Of a stretch of 64,000 nucleotides of DNA, positions 1 through 13,400 are shown in pieces. The notes beneath the pieces are model-generated. The model worked only from the letters and a program-made list of their open reading frames with translations, was not told where the DNA came from and made no database searches. A program made the translations under genes and the position numbers. Within the stretch, counting starts at the first letter, position 1, and each line of letters opens with the position of its first letter. This DNA comes from Bugula neritina (taxonomy: Eukaryota; Bryozoa; Gymnolaemata; Cheilostomatida; Bugulidae), in NCBI GenBank assembly GCA_964035545.1, contig OZ037765.1, positions 26,300,504 through 26,364,503 of the forward strand. The letters are read 5' to 3'.

Positions 1-1489
1 TATTTATATTAACGTATTTGATGTTTATCTTTTAAATTTATGATAATTGCTTTCATGGTATTAGACTAATAATAAAGCTAAGTTATTCACTACTTGCATT
101 TACACTCATACTGATACTGATAGTGATACTGATAATCGCATAGTGTCTGTTGCTACAAACATGGATTAATTAGACAAATCTTGAAGGTTGAAAAAGGCGC
201 TTTTTATAGCATGACGTTTAAATGCTACTACATATAAAATTAAGGCAACAACTCCTGGTGTTTCAATACTTACCAATATTGGTTGTAAGGCTATATTTCT
301 TATGCTTTTATTTTGGAGACCCGATTATTTTTCCGAATCACAAATGGCTATCTGGCTCATTCCGTTTTAAAGCTGTTCTAGATTATTTATTTTTAAGTAA
401 AACTTATATATATTTATTGATATATACGTGTATGATTTATAAATATGCATATTTAATTGTTTGTATATAATAATTGTTATTAATTATGTGATTATTTGTC
501 TTTAATTTATAATTTTTATTTTATATAATATATTATTATTAAATTTAATATTTTTTAAATTTACTTTTGACTTTGTCTTTTAGTTTTAGTTTAAGAATTA
601 TTTAAATTTTAATTAATAAATTTAAGTAACTGTAACTGTAAGTAATTATAATGATAATTATTATAAATATAATAGATCAAGTTTAATACTAACACTAAGT
701 CTAATACTAGTACAGTAGTACTAGTAGTAATACTAAAGTCTAAAAGTAAATACTAATACTAATAGTAATACTAGTAATAGTAATACTAATACTAATAGAT
801 TCAACTTCAAGTTTAACTTTGTCTTTAGGAATCAAGTTTTAGTGTACTGTGTAGAGCTAGAAATAGACTCCACCTTGGAATTGCTATTACTATTACTATT
901 ACTATTACTATTACTATTAGGCTTTGAGTTTGATTTTGAGTCACACTGTGACTCACGGTGACACTGAAAGTGTCCAGTCGTTTTAAAAGGAATGTTTTTT
1001 GATCTCCTTACACTTAGTTTTATAGTTAGTATTACTCATAGTGATAGTCATACTCATAGGTTTTATATTTACTAATTTAGTCAATGTCATTATTATTATT
1101 ATTAAGTTGAACGCTAGTCATTATCATGATGATTACCAATATTCTTTATCATTATGATAATGACTATAAGTATAATGAACTTGAAGACATAATCATTATA
1201 ATAATTCTTCATATTGCTATTTAGTCGTAGTGATTATTTAGTTTTACCTGTATGAGTATCCCACTTTTTTGACGATTATCACATTGACATGATGTTTCAG
1301 TTATGTCAATTTAGAAACATAAAGCTAGAGTTTGTGATTAGAGACATTTAGATTTTGTAAAATATAGGTCTTTATTATACTTATGATTGTACTAATATTT
1401 TGTTTTTAGCTTGCATGTTGATACTGATTAATTTTGAAGATATTAATTGTAAATTTTGTCATGCTCGTCATTTTTTTGTTTATTTTTAG
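1..1489. other. AT-rich non-coding region upstream of SNX13
   Basis: No supported coding exon is seen. The stretch is AT-rich with cryptic simple sequence: gatact/agtgat runs near 110-150, taatacta/ctagta runs near 670-800, an (ATT/ACT)n run at about 885-920, and an imperfect 18-bp inverted repeat at 1115-1166. The base just before the first SNX13 coding exon is preceded by a good splice acceptor (tatttttag, ending 1489), so a 5' untranslated exon and the promoter should lie here or further upstream. I cannot place them. The open frame at 222-470 is low-complexity and not accepted. Confidence 0.6.
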
Positions 1490-1491
1490 AG

Positions 1492-4400
1492 ATGGCTACG
1501 AAGAATGTGGTTGCATGGGGTTCAGCTGGTGTTGCTATTTATTTTGGAGTGTTTGGAATACAAAATGGACTGCTCATTTTCTTTTCATTGTTATCATTTA
1601 TAATTGGGTAAATATTTCATATCCTTTTACATAAATTGTTATAGATTATTTTCAATGATGGTGGCTTTTTGATCAAAATTATGCAAACATTTTAATAACA
1701 GATATGCACATGCACATGCACATGATGTAGCTGCAACAACATGCTTTTAACTGGACATGCAAGAAATTGTTTCTAACTAAAGGACTTATTACCAAATAGT
1801 GAACTAGGCCGGTCTTTCACTTTAATCTTCTGTAGTGCTTCAATTTATTTGTGGTTACTAATTACACCACATTCTACCCAGTTTCCCAGAACCCCACTGT
1901 CCCCCCCCCATACTGTTCCATCAGTCCTGCGCTCCACCAGCCTCACAACCACCTAGGAGTAGTACTACATTACACTGAAGGTCGAAATAGCTTGTAAAAC
2001 CTTCTGACCTCACCAGGAATCGAACCTCAAATCCAACTTGCAAGCCATTGTGCTAACCAGTACGTCCCCTGATTCAACAGAAATGTCAATATGAAGTGTT
2101 CTTTGTTTTAGGGGCCGTACTGGTTGCAGCAGTCGTGTTAGCTCACAGTGGATGCTAGTTACCATGTTTTTGGTACATTATTTGAGTGTTTGCTATGGTA
2201 AAGAATGTTCACGAGAGAAATCTCAGCAAGCTCGACTTATTATTAACAAAGTAGTTGTACCCATGTACTCGATAGGAAGTCTAGATATGCCCGACACATG
2301 TCCGTTTTCTCCTGTAAATGATCAATACGCATCACAAGAAGCTATGAAGAGACGACTTGGCAGCAAATGGATGTGCTCAGTTTGTGCCAAGACTTTTCCT
2401 ACTGAGAATGATTTAGATTCGCATCTCAATGATAATCACCAGAACTTAAATCACTATGCAACTGGTGGCTGTCTAGCAGACCTCTGTGATATTTTGAGAT
2501 GTGGACCGTTTTTCGACTTACCTCAAGAGAAAACTAGTTGTGATGAAGTTGCTATGTCAGAGTTGAAATTGAAGTGCATGAACATGGTGAGAGATTCCTG
2601 CTCACCTGCACGTCTTAGCCCACAAGGGCGAGTAGAAGTTGAAGTTCGAGTTCAAGCTAGTGTGTGTTCATATCTTACATGTGATGAATATTGGACTACA
2701 CCTGATGAAGACCCATCAACTGAACATTATTATTATACAACTTATGCATTAGCTTTCTGCATACTGCTTACATTATTGGCTATATATTTCAAAATTGCCA
2801 CTTCTAACATTGATAATAGTGTGTCTATTGAGACCATGCTGGCAGAGGCGGACAACTTGCAGAGACCAGAGCCAGCCATAATATCGCCAGATAATAATGA
2901 GATGGAGATCCGTCATAGAAACCCTACAAGTCAAAGACAATGGTCTGAGAATGAATAATTGAATTGTTAATTTTGTAGCGATAACTCTCGCATTGGTCAG
3001 TATTTTGTAGACTGAGCTAGTTTATATGCTGTTATTCTTATTGTACTTTTACTTGATGTATTTTGTATGGCCTATTTGCTTTTAGCTATTCTATAGATAT
3101 GCTTACTATCTACATTACTCCTGTTTATTAAACTTGTAACCTTGTTATTCAGAATAAATTTGTAACCTGTACTAATCTGTGTAATTGTTAAAGGCAGGGC
3201 TGGTCGTTGGAGTATGGTAGCAGAGCCGTAGGTGATAGCAAACTGGCATATGTTCATGATTACTGTCATGTGACTCTGAAGGCCCTTGGGTCATGTTGAA
3301 AGCAAAAAGTTGATAGTTTACCTAAAAAAGCCAAACCATGACTCATTCTCACAAAGATTGTGACTATAAATGAATTTTAACATATGATAGATATAAAATT
3401 TTTAATTTAGATAAAATAAAACCAGGTAATTTACTTCTGCCTCGGTTATAAATGTACCCACAATATAGTATAAACTGTTTTGTATCCATTTGTTAGCTCA
3501 GGGGCTGTGTGCTTATACTATGGTAAAATTCTATCGGATGCTACCTACGGTCAAACAAAAGTCCCGTTGACACCGAGCTCTGTTGGAATACCTAAGGTAA
3601 TAGCTGTAGTCAAAGGAATTTATTTGTTGATGGATTAATATTATAGCTAATACACTTGCATGTAGTCATTATTAGTTTATAATTCCAGTATTTGCAAAAT
3701 GTATATGTTTGTGACTTAACTTATGCGTAAATAATTTTCTCAAGTTTAAATTTGCTAAGTAATTACTAACTATAAGTTTGGTAGGGTCACAAGGGCCTCA
3801 TCATTGTTTTACAGAGCTCATTTGAGGACTAATATATAAATAGATTGTATCTCTATTTTATATTATTAATGAGTTGCTGAGTTTATACTCTAACTGGATT
3901 TTACTAGTTGATTGATCAGATGGATGACATAAATCTACAAGCTAAACCTGCTAAACTAGATAGAAGACTAACTGGTGCTAGTAACATTGATGAGCAACTG
4001 CAGGAGGTTATGGACCACCTATTTAGAGATTATATTGAAGTGTGGTATCGAGAAATTAGTGATGATAATAGCTTTCCCCTAGAAATTAGAAAAATGTTTT
4101 CCATTGTGGTTTCCAAGTTTGCATCGAGGTGAGTATAGCATGTTGTGCATATACATGTATTCTAATAGCATTATTGGAGTTTTAGCTTTAATATGAAATT
4201 CAATTTCTTCTACCAGTCATTTAATATTTGCCATTTTAGCTTCCAGAAAGCTAGTGTAATAATACCACCGTTTAAAATGCTTATTTTCATTTTTAGCTGC
4301 AACTTAGACACACTTGCTCAGAGTGTTTAGAAGACTACCTAATAAAATGATTGAAGATTTGAAATCACTCAATAGGTGCAATTAGCTCAATTCACTTGGT

Positions 4401-7400
4401 TGCACAGCTCTGAAATTGTGTTTAGGTTGTAGCTTAGATATTTATGAATAATAATTGAATATTGTATGCGTATAACTAAATAAGTTTGTTTTAAACTAAT
4501 ATTTCGCCTCATACTTGTTTTAAGAGCTAAAGAAATCGATTGGACACCATTTATAACTCAGAAGCTGGTTGACGAACTGGCGTCTCATGTTAAGTTATAC
4601 AGACGGGCTGACCAAAAACTTCATGAAGAGTTTTCTGGCAACTCCACGCATGCAGAAGGTGGGTACAAGCTTCAGAGAATGAGCGGTAGGGTACCACCAT
4701 TTATATTCTTATACAAGTTGTTGTCACATGTACTCCTTTGTTGTTTTTAGAAGATGATAAGAATAATAAGCTGGAGCAGTATTTCTTTGAGTTTGAAATG
4801 GAGATGGAGGGTAATATTTGTAGAAAAGCAGTTTCTACAGAAGAAGAGCATGAAAAAAGTAGGTTGTTAATCACTGAGAGCTTACATACTCTTGCTGATA
4901 TGTAGTCATAACTATGTGCTATAGTGTCTTGCTGTAACTTGCTTTCTGTACGTTACAGATCTACCAAAGAAATTCAAAGAAATTTCTCATTTCAACAATT
5001 TTGGCATATATTGTATTTATTAAACCTCCAAATTATTCGAAGCTTTTTAAATTGATCAATAAATTATTTTCTAATGCTTTTTATATAATTCAACATTTAA
5101 ACAGTGCATTATGCATACATATGGCAAATGTCATACCAGACTAGCAATATTAATCTATATGCTACAGTTGTGTATATTCTAAGACATATATGTTACATTT
5201 AGTGCTTATGTAAGATTTATACACTACATTTACTGTGTAATGTGTATATAAGATGTATATGCCACATAAAATCTAACTCGTAGGATATTTCCAAGAACTC
5301 ACAGAATCTCTCCTTTTCTTCCTTCTGCCTGATGAAATCTTTGACCAGCGAATGTTCAGGTTTCTGATTAGAGAAGTTCTTGTAAATGGAGTCATCCTTC
5401 CTACATTTAACAAGCTGTCTCAACCTGATTATGTTAATCAGAGCATTATATGGATGGTGAGAATTAAATGTCTCTTATTGAAGGCATTTTCTGTCGAAAA
5501 ACATTCTCACTAGTCAGGTGTGATGACAGTTACACTTTCTTTATTGCCTTCTGTTTTATTACTAATGTACCTCTAAGATTTTTTTACTGTTGAGTTTTGT
5601 AAAACAGGAGGATTTTATTCAAAAGTACTTAATGTACATGCAGGTCTCGCCTTGCAACTACATCAAATATGCTGTTGCAGTTTTACCAACACTGCACACA
5701 AGAAGCTCGACCATGATTAGATCTGAATGTCCCTCTATTTGCACAACTCTAAAAAGAAGACAACTACTAGTTATTTTGTAGAGTTGCAAATATTTTGGAC
5801 ATATAGTTTAATGACAAAAAGAAGCTTTTTGTTGGTTAAAATAATATATTGCAACTGATGACATATTTTTATCAATATTTTGGCGAACTACGTGATCATT
5901 TGCGAAGTTGAAACTGTTTAAACTAGAGCATTTCAATCTCGAGCATAAAACTTCTTTAAATTTTTATCTATCAATTGTGCTCTAATATTATTAGCATTAA
6001 GTGTTTGACTCTACTGCTTTGTGATGTTACTTGTACTTGTAACTAATTGCAGAACTTTGACAGCCTCCTAAGTAGTGACGCCTTCATAACAACTGTAAAA
6101 CTAAGCAACAGCATTGATGAAGTACAGAGTATTCTAGTTAAAGTGAATGACGAGTTATCTAGAGTGAGAGCTAAAGATACAGGGGGAGTTGACGGTAAGT
6201 GAGGCTATTTGAAGAGGTTGTGTTTTTATTGCTCAAATCTAAGTCTATTTCTTGTGAATTTCCTAACTACAGATTTGATTGAACAGATTTTAGTTTGCAG
6301 GTAAAGGATCTGGCTAATGATGCACATCATTATGATTGGATAAAATTAAGTTTTTCACAGTTCTGCTTTTTAGCGCACTAATTCTCGTTTTTAATAGTGT
6401 GTAAATTATTCTTTATTTTCATCTCTACTACTAGATCTAAACTTAGTCTGTGGCTTCAATGTATTTCTAGATTCTTCCATCAAGCAGACATTAAGCAGTC
6501 TATCCTACCTGAAGAGGGTTTGTGAGACGCAAATCACGCAATTAGCCATGAGTTCATCAGCAGCTGCAGACTGCAACGATACTGTGGTGTGTATATATTG
6601 TGTATACTGTAGTGTGTACAGTGTAGTGTGTGTATACTGTAGTGTGTATAGTGTAGTGTGTATACTGTAATAGTGTGTACGCTGTAGTGTGTATACTGTA
6701 ATAGTGTGTACGCTGTAGTATGTATACTGTAGTGTGTGTACGCTGTAGTATGTATACTGTAGTGTGTGTACGCTGTAGTATGTATACTGTAGTGTGTATA
6801 CTGTACTGTGTATACTGTAGTGTGTACAGTGTAGTGTGTGTATACTGTAGTGTGTATAGTGTAGTGTGTTCACTGTGGTGTGTATATACTGTGTATAGTG
6901 TAGTGTGTGCACTGTAGTGTGTATACTGTAGTGTGTTTACTGTAATAGTGTGTATGCTGTAGTATGTAAAGTGTAGTGTGTGTATACTGTAGTGTGTATA
7001 CTGTAGTGTGTATACTGTAGTGTGTATACTGTAGTGTGTATACTGTAATAGTGTGTATACTGTAATAGTGTGTACGCTGTAGTGTGTATACTGTAATAGT
7101 GTGTACGCTGTAGTATGTAAAGTGTAGTGTGTGTACGCTGTAGTATGTATACTGTAGTGTGTGTACGCTGTAGTATGTATACTGTAGTGTGTATACTGTA
7201 CTGTGTATACTGTAGTGTGTGTATACTGTAGTGTGTATACTGTAGTAGTGTGTATACTGTAGTAGTGTGTACGCTGTAGTAGTGTGTATACTGTAGTAGT
7301 GTGTACGCTGTAGTAGTGTGTACGCTGTAGTATGTATACTGTAGTGTGTACGCTGTAGTGTGTATACTGTAGTGTGTATACTTTAGTGTGCATACTGTAG

Positions 7401-10400
7401 TGTGTATACTTTAGTTTTATGTTGCAGGATGCATTATCTGATTTGAGCCTGAAGCCCACCACCACTAGAAATCTGCCATTTGTGTTTGTGACTACAAATG
7501 ACCTTGGCATACAGTACTTCAATGGTAGGGCAACATATCTAGCGTGATTATTAGGCCCTCAATTAGCTGGTAAAGCTAACACATATTTCATAGAAATACA
7601 ATGTCATTTTGATGCTAAGTTGTGACTAACTTTATGTCAGGTTGAGTGAAGTAATACTGAATAGTTAAACACATATAGTATGGTGAGTCTGTAGATAGAC
7701 TCTACTATGGACAGCTGAGCTTAAAATCTTGCTTTGTACTTATGCATGGCTATTGGTTATTCTAATTGCTCAATTTTTTGAAGAACTGTCCCAACATCTA
7801 TTATAATAATTGATAAAGCCACTAAAACCTGATGCTCCGTGAGTTCCAACTGTTCCTACTAATGTTATGTCCATACCTAGTATACCAACTAATTTACACA
7901 CTGATTAGCAAGGACTCAACTAGTGGGAAATACACACCCATGCTTTAATACTTTTACACCTGAAGCCACAACTATGGGCTTATTTGGGATTCCTTGATAT
8001 TATTTTGAAGAGACAACTCTTAACTGCAATTAAATTAAATTAACTGAATTAAATTAGCAAACAAATTACGCTAGATAGTAGAAGTTATCTTGCCATTAAT
8101 TGGTTGCCATGCACGATTCACAATATGGCACCAAAAGGATTAATTTTAATAATCTATTGTTGTTTTACCTTTTAGATTATCTCATAACTCATGAAAAGGA
8201 GGTTTATCTGAACATCTACTTTGATCTCGAGGTACAAAATGTTGTAATACGAAATTTGTTTTACTGTAAATTGTATTGACTTTTATTTCTATTTAATGCG
8301 TGTTGCGAGTTTGGGTGCACATATACATTATAATATATTTAAATAAAATGTAAATATCTATTAAATTCAGTACTTAGAACTACCTGCTTGTTGTTGACTT
8401 TTAAGCGAGTTTCATAAAAAATTTATTTCTTTTTATTGTTTATTACACCAGCTTTCTGGAAGTTGAAATGGCAGATATTAAATAACTAGTAGAAGAAATT
8501 GAATTTCATGTTAAAGTGTGTACACTTGAAATACTCATACCATACTCAAATAATGCTATTTAAACATGCAAACATGCAACTTGGAAACCACAATGGAAAA
8601 CATGTTTTGTGTGTTTCTAGGGGAAAGCTATTATCATCACTAATTTCTTGATACCATACTTCAATATAATTTCTGAATAGGTGATATGTGACTTTTTATT
8701 GTTATTGTTTATTTCAGTTTTGTGACAAACGTGATCCCACAGCAGCTCAAAGTGGTAGACCAGAAGGTGACAAGATCTCTATTTCCATTGTCGAAGACAT
8801 CTATGAGAAGTATTTTGCTGAAACTGTACCTAATCTACAAATAAATCCATCCTGTGTGGAACCAATCACACGATGTCTGAAAGAGCGTAAAGTTATCGCC
8901 ACCGTATTTGATAGCCTCCACGACTCAGTAAGTGATATCTGCATTACCCGTTGATTTTAATCAATTATATATTTGGATTAATGCTGAAAAAATCAATTGA
9001 ATACTGCAATTAATCAGACAGCCAAAATTTTATCTGATCCATTAAAAAGTAGCTTGTGGGTTGACTTGGCTGAGTGTTGGGGCGTAGTGTAATATTTAGA
9101 AAGTTGTTAAGAAGAACATAGGCTATTCAAAAATGTATAGAAAGTATAGATTTTGCTCGTTAGTAAATATGTCTGTTTACCATTATTTTGTCCACTTTAC
9201 AGTTCATATTCATATAAGAATTGTTATACTTCAACTTTGTTTTGGATTATATTATAGCAATAGGTAGTTTATCATTTACTTGTCTTATATCTTAGGTAGT
9301 GGAGAAGTTAGAAAAGTTTTATGAAGATTTTAAAAAAGACCCGCTTTACGTCAAGATGTTAAGAGAGTTAGACTTAGACATAGGTTCCTCTCTTTCTGAC
9401 GAGTCAGAAGATGGTAGGTTCACTGTCTACATTGCATTGCTCACTACTTGTAATAGACTAATTGCTGACAATTTAGCTTCGATTGTTTAAAATGTCTGTA
9501 ATTGCTTTCGAGAGTTTTGTCTAGTATATAGTTTGAATTAAATCTGATGTATTCGTTGCTAGTATAAAGTTTTAAATTCTTTTAGTGGTTTAATACATTT
9601 CTGTAAGCATTTGTTGAAGCCAAATTATTTTATTAAAAAACATTTTAGTCATTTCTTAAATTTAAGCAAAAAATGTAGTACTATTAGATAAAATACCGAA
9701 CCTAAGCGTCCGAGTGTTGTACTAAAATAATTTTTACCTGCAACTTAGTAATTATTACAACAAAGAACTAACATGCTAGGCATAAAATATTGTATACTTG
9801 ATAAAACCCATTTAATGTCTTAAAATTTTATCAAATATTTAATCAAACTGTAAAATTAGCTGTTTTCAATGACCATTGTTTTGATGAATGTTAAATAGCA
9901 TGATACTATCAAGAATAAGGTTATTATATAATATTGTACATCTGTAGCTACCTCTATACCAGAGTCTCGAACTTTCAAACCAGGCACCAAAATAACAGCA
10001 GCCATTATCAAAACAGGTTTGCCATTAATTTTACTAAAGTTCTTATGCTAAGCTGAAGTTGTGCTGTTTTATTTTAGCTCAGTTATACTGTATTAAACAT
10101 TGATTATCTGTTTAGTATGTGCCACAGTCTTATTGTATTTTAATTTACTTTACGATTTTCTACGTGGTAAATAACATATAAATTACGTCTTTCAGCAGCG
10201 TCAGATACTGGTGAGTATGCTATTTCTATAGGTTGCAGGTTGAATATTTTCTATCCCAATGCCTACAGTATTTTTATTTGTTGTAAAATTGTTGTTGGAA
10301 AAATTTCGGTTGTATATAGTTTCAGATGTGTGTATATTTGTGGCTAGAGTTCTCACTCAACTTTAATAGATCTGTCAAAGGACAGGGCGTAGTACAGATA

Positions 10401-13400
10401 GATTTTATGTGTTAATCTTGCAAATTTTTTTTAAATTAAACATTTCTTAAAAAACTAAAACTTTGAAAACTTTTACTAACCAAACACATTTGAGCGAATG
10501 TGATCACATGATCATGCTCACTCAAATGTTAGCGTATTGTGCTTTGCCTGTAAACACACGTTCACAGGTTTCGTTGTAGTACCTATTGACACAATAAAAT
10601 TTGTTGATTTTATACAAATATTTATATTTTTCATAAAACGATTAGTTGCTGTGATCTGGTCTAAAATATTTAATAGAGATTGATGTTAATATTTTTAAAT
10701 CCAAAATAAACACAGTGCAACGGCCATGTTAGGTGGTTACTTTTGCCTTTTAATTTGTTGAGTGGACTCGTGAAGGTGTATTTAGCTCGATCATTTAAAG
10801 TCTCAGGTTTCTGCCATTTAAAGTCTATGGTTTTGTCTATTCTCCCCCAAAAGCTAGACCATCGGGATTAGACACTATTTAGGTTATATGGTATTCTAAA
10901 GTATCATGTGGTATTAAACTATTTTCATCATTGATTTAGCTGTACAAACTTGGTATACAAATAATTACATTAATTTTTTTCATGTTTTTTGCATGCTTAT
11001 CAAAGTTTAATTTTCCTCGATATTCCTGGATATGGTCACCCACCTGCCCCAGTTCAGGCTAGTTAGTGTTGTTGGCTTACTGAAACTTTTCTGCGTACCT
11101 ATCTGTCCACTATTTGACCTTAGGTTTGGTGAAGGACAGGTATGTTAGTGGAAAGACGTATGCAGTCTACTCTATCCAGGTGACTGAGCTGACAGTACAA
11201 ACTGGGGCTACTGTGAAATGGCTAACAACTAGACGGTACAGTGACTTCCATGATCTCTACATTCTGATTTCTGATAAGGTAGTTGGCAAACTTGACTCAA
11301 GAGTATGTCATGTATTTCATTCGTTATAGAATGATGTTCGGGTTTGCTTGTTTCAATACATTACGCTAATTGTGCATAGAAGTATCAACTAGAATTACTG
11401 CGTTACTGCTAGTACCTCTAGTTATCTTCTCATTGTGCCATTATTGGTGCCATGAAATGATCTCTCCGCAAATTCTCTCATACATTATCTGATAACCACT
11501 CTTTTGTCAGAATTTCTATTGAATAGTAAATTGATTTGATTTTTTAAACTATTTTGTAGTTTTCAGTATTGAGAGCTCTGTCGTTTCCCGGTAAAAGGAC
11601 TTTCAACAATACTAGTAAAGATTTTTTACGAAAAAGAGCCAATGCCCTCACAGTATACTTACAGGTGATGTACTTACAGCTTGTCTTTGTACAATTAGTA
11701 TGTTTACAGGTATGTGCTTACAGGTAGTGTGATGCAGGTGCTTATAGTCAAGTAGCAAGAAAATACTCATATGAAGTTTAGAACTGAATAAAGGTCTTTA
11801 TGTTTACAGTCCGTACTGGAGTCTGAAACGTACAATCAACTCCCAAGTTTGAAGAAGATTATGTATGACTTCCTTAACAAAGATTCCTGGGACAAGCCTA
11901 AAACAGCTGGTCATAAGAAGGTATATTATGTTTAGCTTATCTATGCATGTGCTAAGTGCTTAATAATAGTCTTTTTACTATGAGTAATTCTATAGTCACT
12001 GGTTAATTTTGCATTCTTCATTTTATAAAACTTTTTGCTTGAAACGACTCACTGGTGTAATTTGTTGCTGCTGTTTTTAATCACATTGGTTTAGTTGAAT
12101 TTTGATTTTTATGACTATAGTTTTGAAATTTCAAGGCAAGATAACTCCTATATTTTATATATCATTCAAGAAAATCGAATAAAGTCTGCATGTTCTGTTT
12201 TTCTGTAGGTTGGTGCAATCTTCAGGCAGATGGGCAGTAAGGTCGCTAATCTTGGTGACACCATCGACGGACTAAATTTGCGAAAAGTGTTCAATAAGGT
12301 ATGTTTTCGTCTTGGGTTACTAGGACTGAGTAAAGGAATATCTTTTTGCTTTTTTATAAAGGATAAATCAGAACTGTTATATTCAGAATAACCATAAATC
12401 AATCATTGTTTGCTACCATTTTTATAGTTGTACTCTCTATTTTATAGAATCTTTAGCTTCTTTGTGCCCTGGCTGTGAACTATCAGTTTTTGTTATAAGT
12501 GCAAATGATTGAGACGCATGCAACTAAACTGAAATAAAATATGTATTTATATTTTAAAATTTGATTTAAATTTTAGCCTATTCATGTTGAGCACAAAAAT
12601 GGTTGTTTTTATGTGCATCGGGAGTTGTACAATCTGAAATTCGTAAGATGTTTTGAAGTACTGTGGTGCAGCATAAGAAAGTTTTAGTGTAATCCACTTT
12701 TACTTGTTGATTTGTTATTGAAATGATTATGTACAGAAATTCCCAGTTAGTGCTAACAACTGAGTAAGTAAAGCAGATTGTTGTTAAGCCAATTATAAAG
12801 TAAATAATCGTCACTGCTCACCTTTTGTGTACCAAATTCAATCAAACCAAGCTTGTTTACAGAGGTGGCTAATATAGTATATCGTAGCAATATCGCTACT
12901 ATGTGCAAATATTTAGCTACTGTGCTAGCCTTCTAATGAAATAGAAGTGTATATTATATATCTGTTTAGCATTCTATAAATAGCAAATTCAATAAATAGT
13001 ATATTATGTGTGTGTATAAGTTTAAATATATTTATATATTTAGATTTATTGAATAAATTCAACAATATGTTACTACATAGTGACTTTATTTTTATTTTTG
13101 CTTTCTTTTCTCACTACCATTATATTGAGTTTGCCAGGACTTTATATTAATGTGCACCACCTTCATTAATAATTGAACTTGTGCTGTTGCGTAGCTGAGT
13201 TTTACACCGAGTCTGGGAAAGAACCAGCTGGATAGATACAAGGTTGGAGCCACACTAGACAGTGAGGTATGGCTACATCATATTATAACTGCCAGTTTGC
13301 TTTTCGGTTTGTTTGTTTAATATGTGAGATATTTGGTTGTTAATGTATATAGTTTCATATGTTTTAAGTGGGCGTTATGCTAATACATTAATAAAAGTTA

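Noticed and set aside
222-470. 82-codon ORF near the left edge
   Set aside because: Low-complexity AT-rich sequence, no family match, no splice context.
3501-3502. Alternative acceptor AG five bases after the chosen SNX13 exon 2 acceptor
   Set aside because: Its use shifts the frame and reaches a stop at once, while 3496 restores the conserved GAVCLYYGK segment.
6557-7522. Long minus-strand ORF rich in Tyr/Thr/His (321 codons)
   Set aside because: It is a translation of the SNX13 intron 9 minisatellite; the unit happens to lack stops.
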